A stretch of 33,646 nt of DNA from Bacteroidetes bacterium UBA4408 (GTDB taxonomy: Bacteria; Bacteroidota; Bacteroidia; UBA4408): NCBI GenBank assembly GCA_002389785.1, contig DGQS01000235.1, positions 1-33,646 of the forward strand, written 5' to 3'. The notes under the pieces were generated by a model. The model was given only the letters and a program-made list of their open reading frames with translations. It was not told the origin of the DNA and did not search any database. Positions 1-6,999 of this stretch are shown in pieces (position 1 is the stretch's first letter; each line of letters opens with the position of its first letter). Both the position numbers and the translations under genes were made by a program.

Positions 1-281
1 TACCATATTTTTGCTTTAGTTACTGCAGCATTATCAGCATTTAACATATTAAATGACAAGGAACTTATTCCCCAACCACCTGCAAAAGCTGTAGTGGCTC
101 CATCCACTTGTCCCCATAAAATTTGCTGGTTAAGTGCTCCTAAACTAACTGGTCCGGTTACTTGATAAAAACTTGATTGGCCATACTTATAGCCTGCATT
201 AGCTTGAAATGCAATGAAGAATTGCAAGCAAAAAAATAATAAAGCGGTAATTTTTTTCATGGTTGAAATGGTACTATTCAT
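1..281 (-). CDS. Exported protein, 5' part only (cut by window edge)
   Basis: Only the N-terminus is present: reading leftward the frame stays open to base 1. From the ATG at 258-260 the protein begins MKKITALLFFCLQFFIAF, then QANA, a clear Sec signal peptide cleaved near residue 22. An in-frame ATG seven codons upstream (279-281) would add MNSTIST; either start is possible, and the interval given uses the longer one. The visible mature part (about 64 residues, with GQSSFYQVTGPVSLGALNQQ) matches no family I can name, though Gly/Ser-rich starts like this are common in exported Bacteroidota proteins. A TATCTTTG -7 box lies 30 bases upstream at 311-318 on this strand. Secretion is confident; function is unknown. 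Confidence 0.7.
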   Translation of the reverse strand, partial: MNSTISTMKKITALLFFCLQFFIAFQANAGYKYGQSSFYQVTGPVSLGALNQQILWGQVDGATTAFAGGWGISSLSFNMLNADNAAVTKAKIW

Positions 282-310
282 AATTTTTGTGTGGGGTTAA
301 TTTAATTTTG

Positions 311-318
311 CAAAGATA
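311..318 (-). promoter_or_regulatory. Bacteroidota -7 box (TATCTTTG)
   Basis: On the minus strand this reads TATCTTTG, fitting the Bacteroidota TAnnTTTG -7 consensus, 30 bases upstream of the earlier start codon of the leftmost gene. I could not find a convincing -33 TTTG at the right distance, so this is a partial match. Confidence 0.45.
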
Positions 319-700
319 GTTAATAATCAGTTAGTTTCGATGAGTTATGTATGTTAAAACTGGAAATAATGCCGACAAATGTTAAAATTTCGTTTACCAA
401 TATTTCTGATTCCTCCATTCAAGTCTTATACGCTAGAAAGGATAGAATGTTACAAAATGTAGAAACTTATTTTTTTATGTTTGATTAGTTCCGATACATT
501 CAAGAAAATTTTAGATCCTAAAGGGATACTTTTGTAAATGAAGAAGTAAACAAGAATTGCATTGATTGTGTTACGTAATAAATTTAACTTGAATCTTTAA
601 AAGTATTGATAAAACTAGTTACTTAGCATCACTAGTGGTGCAAGTTTTAATAAAAATGTAATATTATTGTAGTCCAGAAAATTTATCACACCATAAACAA
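319..700. other. Intergenic region between divergent genes
   Basis: About 380 bases with no convincing reading frame, between two divergent genes for secreted proteins. It is AT-rich. The only structure I can point to is a near-palindrome at 626-641 (listed separately). I see no clear TAnnTTTG box for the rightward gene at 701, no tRNA-like fold and no tandem repeat. Confidence 0.6.
626..641. repeat. 16-base near-perfect palindrome
   Basis: GCATCACTAGTGGTGC reads the same on both strands except for one symmetric mismatch pair (T/G), with a perfect CACTAGTG core. It lies 60 bases upstream of the T9SS surface protein gene. Its size and symmetry suit a dimeric regulator operator, but a single copy is weak evidence. 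Confidence 0.3.
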
Positions 701-2491
701 ATGCATCCACGTAACAATCACATTTTTGTTTTTGTGTTTTTATTTTTGTTGTCCGGCATTCGCAGTATAGCACAATCTTGTGCTTTTTCATTGGGAAATG
801 ATACAGCTATATGTCAAGGACTTCCAATAAATTTTTCGTTAGTAGCTCCGGCCGGAGCAACAGCTTATTTATGGGACAATAATAGTACACTTGCAACCCG
901 CACTGTAACTAACTATGGAACATATTATTGTCGTTTGACAAAAAATGGGACTAATGTAATTACCAACGGCAATTTCAGTGCTGGAAATACCGGATTTACG
1001 AGTAGTTATACCTTAGGTCCAACCGGCTCTCCATGGGGCGTTGTTGGCGATCCAGGAGTATATGCCATTACTACCAATGCAAGTTTGGTTCATTCCAATT
1101 TTCCATCGTTTACTAATCATACCACCGGCGGCGGTAATATGATGGTTGTAAACGGTTCTTCAACTCCTAACGTTTCGGTTTGGTGTCAAAATATAGTGGT
1201 TACTCCCAACACCAATTATAATTTTTCAACATGGGCGGCTACCTGTGTAGCAGGCAGTATTGCGGAACTAGCTATTTTACAATTTTCAATAAATGGTTCT
1301 GTTATTGGAAGCCCATTTTCTCCTTCCCTAACTTCTGGAGTTTGGTCGCAATTTAATGCTCAATGGAATTCAGGCACGAATGTATCTGCTAACATTTGTA
1401 TAGTAAATCAAAATGTAACCCCATCAGGAAATGATTTTGCGATAGATGATATATTTTTTCAACCTATTTGCGTGTTTACCGATACATTAAAAGTTACGCC
1501 CAAGCCTTTTCCAACAGGGTATAGTGCAGGAAGAGATACCACACTTTGCGCCGGTGAAACAGTTAGTTTAAGTGCCTTATCGGGCAGTGCTACGCTATTC
1601 AATTGGTCGAGCTTACCAGCCGGATTTACTTCTAATTTGTTGCAACCTATCGTAAGTCCGACTGATACAACCAAATATATATTAAGTGCAGATTTGAATG
1701 GTTGTAAAAAAACCGATACCGCTGTTGTGTTTATTGAAAATACGCCCGTTGCTTATGCTGGTTTAAACGACACTATTTGCGAAGGCAAACAATTTACCTT
1801 ACAAGGAAATGCAGGTGGAGGACAACAAGTTTCGTGGTATAGTGTACCCACAGGATTTGCATCAACACAGGTAAATCCGATAATACAACCAACTGCCACA
1901 GCACTTTATGTTTTAGTATCTTCAAATGGATCTTGTAAAAGCAGCGATACTGTTGAAATTGTGGTAAACAGCTCCCCTCTTGCAGATTTTATTACGAGTG
2001 CCGCAGATTCGAGTTGTAATTCCTTTTCTATTCAATTTACCAACAATTCAACAAATGCCAGCAGTTATGTTTGGGATTTTGGTGATGGACAATTTTCGAG
2101 CGATTTATCTCCTTTGCATACTTATACTGAACAATCGATTTTTCCAGTTAAATTGCAAGCTAAAACAGCGGGATGTATTGATACAAAAAACCTAGCCTTA
2201 AAAATTTCATTTAGCGAAAATGCCTTGTTTGTTCCGAATTCTTTTAGCCCTAACAATGACTTAAAAAATGACCGCTTTTTTATTCCTAAAGGCTGTCTTC
2301 AAACCGTATTTGTTTCGATTTATGACCGTTGGGGTTTACTTGTAAAAAAATGGGAAGGATTGGATGGTTATTGGGATGGAAAATCTTCCGGATTACCAGC
2401 TAATGCCGGTGTGTATGTTTACCAATTAGATGGAATATACTTGAGTGGAGAAAAAGTAAAGAAAAAAGGAACTATAACTCTTTTTCGATAA
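701..2491 (+). CDS. T9SS type B surface protein: Ig-like repeats, PKD and CHU_C domains
   Basis: Secreted, probably cell-surface or released multidomain protein of 596 residues. Residues 1-25 are a signal peptide ending SIAQ. Residues ~85-255 look like a beta-sandwich/carbohydrate-binding-like module (starts VITNGNFSAG, ends DFAIDDIFF). Two related Ig-like repeats follow at ~274-350 and ~351-425, each opening AG..DT.C.G and closing with a Cys-containing strand. A PKD domain lies at ~426-505 (YVWDFGDG core). The C-terminus (~506-596) is a gliding-associated CHU_C domain: VPNSFSPNNDLKND, IYDRWG and NAGVYVYQL, the signature of T9SS type B export. No catalytic domain is visible, so binding or adhesion is an inference; the ligand is unknown. 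It stands alone, with a 420-base gap upstream and about 75 bases to the next gene. Confidence 0.88.
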   Translation: MHPRNNHIFVFVFLFLLSGIRSIAQSCAFSLGNDTAICQGLPINFSLVAPAGATAYLWDNNSTLATRTVTNYGTYYCRLTKNGTNVITNGNFSAGNTGFTSSYTLGPTGSPWGVVGDPGVYAITTNASLVHSNFPSFTNHTTGGGNMMVVNGSSTPNVSVWCQNIVVTPNTNYNFSTWAATCVAGSIAELAILQFSINGSVIGSPFSPSLTSGVWSQFNAQWNSGTNVSANICIVNQNVTPSGNDFAIDDIFFQPICVFTDTLKVTPKPFPTGYSAGRDTTLCAGETVSLSALSGSATLFNWSSLPAGFTSNLLQPIVSPTDTTKYILSADLNGCKKTDTAVVFIENTPVAYAGLNDTICEGKQFTLQGNAGGGQQVSWYSVPTGFASTQVNPIIQPTATALYVLVSSNGSCKSSDTVEIVVNSSPLADFITSAADSSCNSFSIQFTNNSTNASSYVWDFGDGQFSSDLSPLHTYTEQSIFPVKLQAKTAGCIDTKNLALKISFSENALFVPNSFSPNNDLKNDRFFIPKGCLQTVFVSIYDRWGLLVKKWEGLDGYWDGKSSGLPANAGVYVYQLDGIYLSGEKVKKKGTITLFR

Positions 2492-2510
2492 TCCTTATTT
2501 ATCGAATGAA

Positions 2511-2539
2511 TTTGCACAAAGTCAATTGTGCTATATTTG
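2511..2539 (+). promoter_or_regulatory. Bacteroidota promoter (TTTG-N17-TATATTTG)
   Basis: TTTG at 2511-2514 and TATATTTG at 2532-2539 are separated by 17 bases, a good match to the Bacteroidota -33/-7 promoter. Transcription would begin near 2546, so translation must start downstream. This favours the ATG at 2567 over the in-frame GTG at 2528 for the dehydrogenase gene. Confidence 0.65.
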
Positions 2540-2566
2540 CCCGCTGTTTTCAATTTTATATTAAGT

Positions 2567-3772
2567 ATGACTAAAATCGGAATCCTAAGAGAAGGTAAAA
2601 TTCCTCATGATAAACGTGTTGCCTTTACACCTGAACAATGTGCTTACATTAAAACATTTTTTGCACCAATTGATATTGTTGTGCAACCTAGTGATTTTCG
2701 CTCTTACTCCAATGAAGAATATAGTAAGGAAGGTATTGTGTTGCAAGAAGATTTAAGTGATTGTGATATTTTAATTGGAATAAAAGAAGTTCCTGTACAA
2801 GATTTATTGCCCAATAAAAAGTACTTGTTTTTTTCACACACTATAAAAAAACAACCTCATAATAAAAAATTATTGCAAGCTGCACTTAAAAATAATATTC
2901 AATTAATTGATTACGAATGTCTCACCGATAGAGACCACAATCGAGTTATTGGCTTTGGTCATTATGCGGGTATAGTTGGAACGTATAATGGAATTTTGGG
3001 GTATGGTAAGAAATACAATTTGTTCGATTTAAAACCAGCACATTTATGTCACGATCGTGAAGAACTTAAAAAAGAGTATACAAAAGTTCGTTTGCCAAAC
3101 ATTAAAATTATTGTCACTGGAAATGGACGTGTTGCAAATGGAGCTATTGAAATGCTAGGCGCTCTTGGAATAAGGAGAATTACTCCATTTGAATTTACGC
3201 ATTATTCGTTTCGCGAACCTACTTATGTGCAACTTCACAGCAATAATTACAACGAGCCTTTGGATGGGTCAGCCTGGAATACAGCTAATTTTTACAAACA
3301 TCCGGAAAATTTCAGAAGTACTTTTTACAAATTTAGTCAGCATTGCGATTTATTGATTCATTGTTCGTATTGGGCTCCAACAGCACCTGTATTGTTTACA
3401 AAAAAAGACATGCACTCACGCAACTTTAGAATAAGTGTAATCGCCGATGTTACTTGTGATATTAACGGTTCTATCCCTTCTACCACGCAAGCCAGTACAA
3501 TTGAAAATAAGTTTTATGGCTATAATCCGTTAACCGAATCCATTGATGATCCGTTTAATATTAATACCATAACAGTAATGGCAGTTGATAATTTACCTTG
3601 CGAATTACCCCGTAATGCATCAGAAGATTTTGGAAAAGAATTAATTGAAAAAGTACTTCCCTCTTTATTAATCAACGACCAGGAACAATTAATAGAACGT
3701 GCTACTATTGCAAAAAATGGAGTATTAACCGAACCATATAAGTACCTGGCTGATTATGCTGGTAATTCCTAA
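2567..3772 (+). CDS. NAD(P)-dependent oxidoreductase, saccharopine/alanine dehydrogenase family
   Basis: A 401-residue cytosolic enzyme of the AlaDH/PNT-N superfamily, which includes lysine-forming saccharopine dehydrogenase (yeast Lys1, about 370 residues) and alanine dehydrogenase. The N-terminus MTKIGILREGKIPHDKR and the VAFTPEQ segment are the AlaDH/PNT-N substrate-binding signature. YLFFSHTIKKQ and LIDYECLTD follow, both typical of the Lys1/LOR branch. A nucleotide-binding turn IVTGNGRVANGAIEML lies at about residue 182. The later VIADVTCDINGSIPST is also characteristic of saccharopine dehydrogenases. I favour the Lys1-like branch, but the physiological substrate cannot be fixed from sequence alone. 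An in-frame GTG at 2528 was rejected because it overlaps the promoter -7 box. A lipid kinase gene follows 28 bases downstream, probably co-transcribed. Confidence 0.82.
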   Translation: MTKIGILREGKIPHDKRVAFTPEQCAYIKTFFAPIDIVVQPSDFRSYSNEEYSKEGIVLQEDLSDCDILIGIKEVPVQDLLPNKKYLFFSHTIKKQPHNKKLLQAALKNNIQLIDYECLTDRDHNRVIGFGHYAGIVGTYNGILGYGKKYNLFDLKPAHLCHDREELKKEYTKVRLPNIKIIVTGNGRVANGAIEMLGALGIRRITPFEFTHYSFREPTYVQLHSNNYNEPLDGSAWNTANFYKHPENFRSTFYKFSQHCDLLIHCSYWAPTAPVLFTKKDMHSRNFRISVIADVTCDINGSIPSTTQASTIENKFYGYNPLTESIDDPFNINTITVMAVDNLPCELPRNASEDFGKELIEKVLPSLLINDQEQLIERATIAKNGVLTEPYKYLADYAGNS

Positions 3773-3800
3773 AATTAACTGACTGAAATTTTCATCAACT

Positions 3801-4673
3801 ATGAAAAAATCAATCTGCTTTATCATCAATCCAATTTCAGGAACAGGGAAACAAAAACAGGTTGAACAACTATTAAATCAAGTTAGAATTTCAGACCAAT
3901 TTGATTATAACCTGGTTTATACCCAAAAACCGCATCATGCGACCGAACTAAGTAAAGAAGCAGCTGAAAAAAAGTACGATATAGTGGTGGCGGTTGGCGG
4001 TGACGGCTCGGTTAATGAAGTAAGCAAAGGATTATTGCATTCTACAACAAAATTAGGAATTTTGCCTTGTGGTTCAGGAAATGGATTTGCCCGACATCTT
4101 GCACTACCCATGGACTTAAAAGCAGCTTTGGAAGTAATTTTGCGTGGAAATAGCCAACAAGTTGATACAGGTGAGATAAACGGACATCACTTTATAAATA
4201 TTGCTGGAATTGGATTTGATGCGCACATAGCACATCTTTTTTCGAGTTATGGAAAAAGAGGTTTTACCGCATATTTTCAGTTGATTTTGAAAGAGTTTTT
4301 TAGTTATCAGATGCAAGAATATGCATTAAAAATAGATTCCGGAACTTTTTCTGAAAAGGCATTTCTGCTTAGCTTTGCAAATGGTTCACAGTTTGGAAAT
4401 AATGCATTTATTTCTCCGAATTCAAAAATAACGGATGGTAGTGGTGAATTGTGTATTTTACAGAAAGTGCCCCTACTTCATATACCTTATTTTGCCTATC
4501 TGTTGTTTAACAGAAAAACCCATCAATCGCGGTTTATCAAACACATTTCATTTAAAAAACTTGAAGTACGCTCGCTTTCCGGTAAAATTCACTTAGATGG
4601 TGAACCAATGGAACTTGATAAAAACTTTACGGTAAGAATGTTACCGGGTAGTTTAATGGTGCTGGTTCCTTAG
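3801..4673 (+). CDS. Diacylglycerol/lipid kinase family protein (YegS/BmrU-like)
   Basis: A 290-residue soluble kinase of the DAGK catalytic (PF00781) family, which phosphorylates lipid hydroxyls such as diacylglycerol or phosphatidylglycerol at the membrane face. Landmarks: IINPISGTGKQKQ at the N-terminus, the nucleotide-binding VAVGGDGSVNEV near residue 65, and ILPCGSGNGFARHL near 95, all hallmarks of the fold. The C-terminal half has the expected FINIAGIGFDA and SGKIHLDGEPM segments. Length is normal for the family (about 290-310). Substrate is unknown. It sits 28 bases behind the dehydrogenase gene, and its TAG stop (4671-4673) overlaps the TAA stop of the convergent GNAT gene (4670-4672), leaving no room for a separate terminator. 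Confidence 0.88.
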   Translation: MKKSICFIINPISGTGKQKQVEQLLNQVRISDQFDYNLVYTQKPHHATELSKEAAEKKYDIVVAVGGDGSVNEVSKGLLHSTTKLGILPCGSGNGFARHLALPMDLKAALEVILRGNSQQVDTGEINGHHFINIAGIGFDAHIAHLFSSYGKRGFTAYFQLILKEFFSYQMQEYALKIDSGTFSEKAFLLSFANGSQFGNNAFISPNSKITDGSGELCILQKVPLLHIPYFAYLLFNRKTHQSRFIKHISFKKLEVRSLSGKIHLDGEPMELDKNFTVRMLPGSLMVLVP

Positions 4674-5569
4674 GATTTAAGCACTTCATCGCACCAACTC
4701 ACTTTTTCAATTTTCCAACCGTAACTGGTTTTCTTATAATGAAATTGTTTTACTCCTTTATCAAAAAAAACACTTCCATTTCTAATACCCCGTTTCTCAT
4801 ACGAAGAAAATCGAATAGCTGAAGATGAATCAAGCGAAATAGTACGGCTTAATTCATATTCTTCAAAACTTGTGTAACTGCCATTACTCAAAATAGTATG
4901 TCTTGAATCAATAAATTCAGTAAGCGTAAGCATTTCATTTCTATTCAAAGTTGTGTTTTCAAAACTTGCATTTGGAAGGCAAAGTTGGTATAACTCATTA
5001 ACGCGATGTTGAAGGGTTGCTGAACATGTGAATAGTGAATAAAAATCAAAACACAGCTTATCCAATTTACAACACTCAGTGCTTATCGAAAACAATCGAA
5101 GTTTATCGTTTTCATGTGTTATTTCATTTTTATATGAAAAGCCTAATTTTTGCAAAAGTTGTATTGAGTTAGTATTCTCGGCTAGAGTAGTTGCTACTAT
5201 TTCAGGTGATGTATAGGTAGTGCTTAAGGCAGCCAAAGCTCCCATGGTAGCTTCGTAGGCGTAACCCAGCTTTGAATACTGCGGTAAAAATGCAAAACCA
5301 ATATCGTGGTAATTCAAATAATCGCGCTTAATAAAGGTAATAACACCAATGCTAGCGGAAGTATCTTTTAACTTAACTGTCCAATAGCTAACTGAACTTG
5401 TAGCTTCAATTTTTTGAATGTAGGAACTAGCATCGTTGATTGAAGTTACATTGCGATCGCCGATAAATCTTTTCCATGCTTCGGTATTCAGCAGTTCCAA
5501 AATAAAGGGAGCATCGCCTTGGTCGAGTCGAATGAGTTGGAGACGTTGAGTTGTGCAAAAAGTTTGCAA
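4670..5569 (-). CDS. GNAT acetyltransferase fused to an NTF2-like C-terminal domain, TTG start
   Basis: A 299-residue protein in two parts. Residues ~6-165 are a RimJ/RimL-type GNAT N-acetyltransferase: TTQRLQLIRLDQGDA opening, IGVITFI strand, acetyl-CoA loop LPQYSKLGYAYEA (~95-107), and the LAENTNSIQLLQKLGF helix. Residues ~172-299 are not GNAT. FDFYSLFTCSA, SFEEYEL and the final strands VFFDKGVKQFHYKK and GWKIEKVSW resemble an NTF2/DUF4440-like cone fold, though this is a weak fold-level guess. The start must be TTG at 5567-5569: only two codons lie between it and an in-frame stop, and the GNAT opening begins just inside. It lies 6 bases behind gcvT, so it is translated from the same message. 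Acceptor substrate unknown. Confidence 0.78.
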   Translation of the reverse strand: MQTFCTTQRLQLIRLDQGDAPFILELLNTEAWKRFIGDRNVTSINDASSYIQKIEATSSVSYWTVKLKDTSASIGVITFIKRDYLNYHDIGFAFLPQYSKLGYAYEATMGALAALSTTYTSPEIVATTLAENTNSIQLLQKLGFSYKNEITHENDKLRLFSISTECCKLDKLCFDFYSLFTCSATLQHRVNELYQLCLPNASFENTTLNRNEMLTLTEFIDSRHTILSNGSYTSFEEYELSRTISLDSSSAIRFSSYEKRGIRNGSVFFDKGVKQFHYKKTSYGWKIEKVSWCDEVLKS

Positions 5570-5575
5570 ACCTAT

Positions 5576-6658
5576 TTATTTTTTATAAAATGGAATTTTA
5601 ACAACCTTCGCCTTAATAAGTTTATCGCGGATTTCGATAAAAATTTCTGAATCAACTTTCGCATTTGCGCTGGTAACATAGCCCATACCTATTGCTTTAG
5701 CTAAACTGGGTGATTGTGTTCCGGAACATACTTTACCAATAGTATTTCCACCGGCATCTTTGATCAAATAATCGTGTCGGGGAATACCTCTTTCAAGGAG
5801 TTCAAAACCAACCAATTTGCGGGTAACACCCTTTTCCTTTTGCTCTAAAAGTGCCTTACTGTTAGTGAATTCTTTTGAAAACTTTGTAATCCAACCCAAG
5901 CCGGCTTCAATTGGAGAGGTTGTATCATCAATATCGTTACCATATAAACAAAATCCCATTTCTAAACGAAGGGTATCGCGCGCTCCCAATCCAACCGGTG
6001 CTATACCAAACTGCTTTCCAGCTTCAAAAATCGCATCCCAAATTTGATCGGCAAATTGGTTTTCGAAATACACTTCAAAACCACCGGCACCTGTATATCC
6101 CGTTGCTGAAACCAATACATTGTCGATTCCCACAAATTTACCTTTTGCAAAAGTATAATAAGGCATATCCATCAGGTTCATATCGGTAAGTTTTTGTAAC
6201 GCTGCGGCAGCTTTTGGTCCTTGTACTGCAAGTAATGAAGTTTTGTCCGAAATATTGTGCATCTCGACATGGTTTGTATTAAACTTCGTAATCCAATTCC
6301 AATCTTTCTCAATATTAGAAGCATTTACAACCAACATGTAGGTTTTTGCATCAATGCGATACACCAATAAATCATCAACAATTCCACCGTGCTCGTTCGG
6401 GAAGCAAGAATATTGAACTTTACCATCATTTAGCAAAGCTGCATCATTGCTGGTAACTCGTTGAATTAAATCAAGTGCGTTTTCACCCTTCAATATAAAT
6501 TCCCCCATGTGACTTACGTCAAATACCCCCACAGCCTTGCGCACGCATTCATGCTCAACGGTAATACCTGCATAAGAAACAGGCATGTTATATCCTGCAA
6601 AAGGAACCATTTTGGCGCCCAACGAAATGTGTTTTTGAGTAAGTGCTGTATTTTTCAT
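5576..6658 (-). CDS. gcvT: Aminomethyltransferase (glycine cleavage system T protein)
   Basis: Transfers the methylene group from aminomethyl-lipoyl H protein to tetrahydrofolate, releasing ammonia, in the cytosolic glycine cleavage complex. The 360-residue length is standard. Visible family landmarks: N-terminal [35 protein letters not shown] (with the folate-pocket Asp), [24 protein letters not shown], and [20 protein letters not shown], which are diagnostic. The C-terminal barrel has [15 protein letters not shown] and [10 protein letters not shown]. The P and H protein genes are not in this window, as is usual in Bacteroidota, where gcv genes are dispersed. It is first in an operon with the GNAT gene and has its own leader containing a -7 box and a hairpin. 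Confidence 0.95.
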   Translation of the reverse strand: MKNTALTQKHISLGAKMVPFAGYNMPVSYAGITVEHECVRKAVGVFDVSHMGEFILKGENALDLIQRVTSNDAALLNDGKVQYSCFPNEHGGIVDDLLVYRIDAKTYMLVVNASNIEKDWNWITKFNTNHVEMHNISDKTSLLAVQGPKAAAALQKLTDMNLMDMPYYTFAKGKFVGIDNVLVSATGYTGAGGFEVYFENQFADQIWDAIFEAGKQFGIAPVGLGARDTLRLEMGFCLYGNDIDDTTSPIEAGLGWITKFSKEFTNSKALLEQKEKGVTRKLVGFELLERGIPRHDYLIKDAGGNTIGKVCSGTQSPSLAKAIGMGYVTSANAKVDSEIFIEIRDKLIKAKVVKIPFYKK

Positions 6659-6707
6659 ACTTGATTTATAAACAATTTTTTGCGTTAAACTTTTTCATGC
6701 TAAGGGA

Positions 6708-6726
6708 ATGAACCTGTCGGGTTCAT
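6708..6726 (-). promoter_or_regulatory. Hairpin in the gcvT leader
   Basis: ATGAACC (6708-6714) and GGTTCAT (6720-6726) form a perfect 7-bp stem with a 5-base loop, between the -7 box (6742-6749) and the gcvT start (6658). No U-run follows, so it is not a simple terminator. It could be an operator or a 5' UTR structure. I do not recognise glycine-riboswitch core motifs around it. Confidence 0.4.
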
Positions 6727-6741
6727 ATAAATTTTACGCGG

Positions 6742-6749
6742 CAAAGATA
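6742..6749 (-). promoter_or_regulatory. gcvT promoter -7 box (TATCTTTG)
   Basis: Reads TATCTTTG on the minus strand, matching TAnnTTTG, about 84 bases upstream of the gcvT start codon. A -33 TTTG at the ideal distance was not found. Confidence 0.45.
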
Positions 6750-6959
6750 TAAATTGAGAGCAGTTATTTTATAGTTTCATTATGATGAAAATTTTCAAGG
6801 GGAAATTTGCATTCTGAATTTTTAACTATCAAGTTGTTTGTGCAAGTATTTTACTGTAGTTACTTGATATGTTGCAACTTGCTTATTATTGACAATCGTA
6901 TATTATTGCTATCGCGAAAAACCAAGTATTTCTTTCAGTGTAATTCAGATAAAAACCTT

Positions 6960-6967
6960 TATTTTTG
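6960..6967 (+). promoter_or_regulatory. mutL promoter -7 box (TATTTTTG)
   Basis: TATTTTTG matches the Bacteroidota TAnnTTTG -7 element and sits 32 bases before the mutL ATG, giving a leader of about 25 bases. The -33 element is not clear. Confidence 0.45.
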
Positions 6968-6999
6968 TTGAGTACGATATATAATTAGAGCGCTTTGTA

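Larger units (their letters stand above)
6659..6999. promoter_or_regulatory. Divergent gcvT/mutL intergenic control region
   Basis: 341 bases between divergent genes. It contains a leftward TATCTTTG box (6742-6749) and a leader hairpin (6708-6726) for gcvT, and a rightward TATTTTTG box (6960-6967) for mutL. The remainder is AT-rich and I see no further gene or repeat in it. Confidence 0.5.

Noticed and set aside
2528..2566. In-frame GTG extension of the dehydrogenase
   Set aside because: It overlaps the TATATTTG -7 box, and the extra residues (LYLPAVFNFILS) do not belong to the family N-terminus, which starts exactly at MTKIGILREG.
5817..6189. Open frames on the plus strand inside gcvT
   Set aside because: They are antisense to a well-conserved enzyme, lack recognisable domains and have no promoter; they are by-products of gcvT codon usage.
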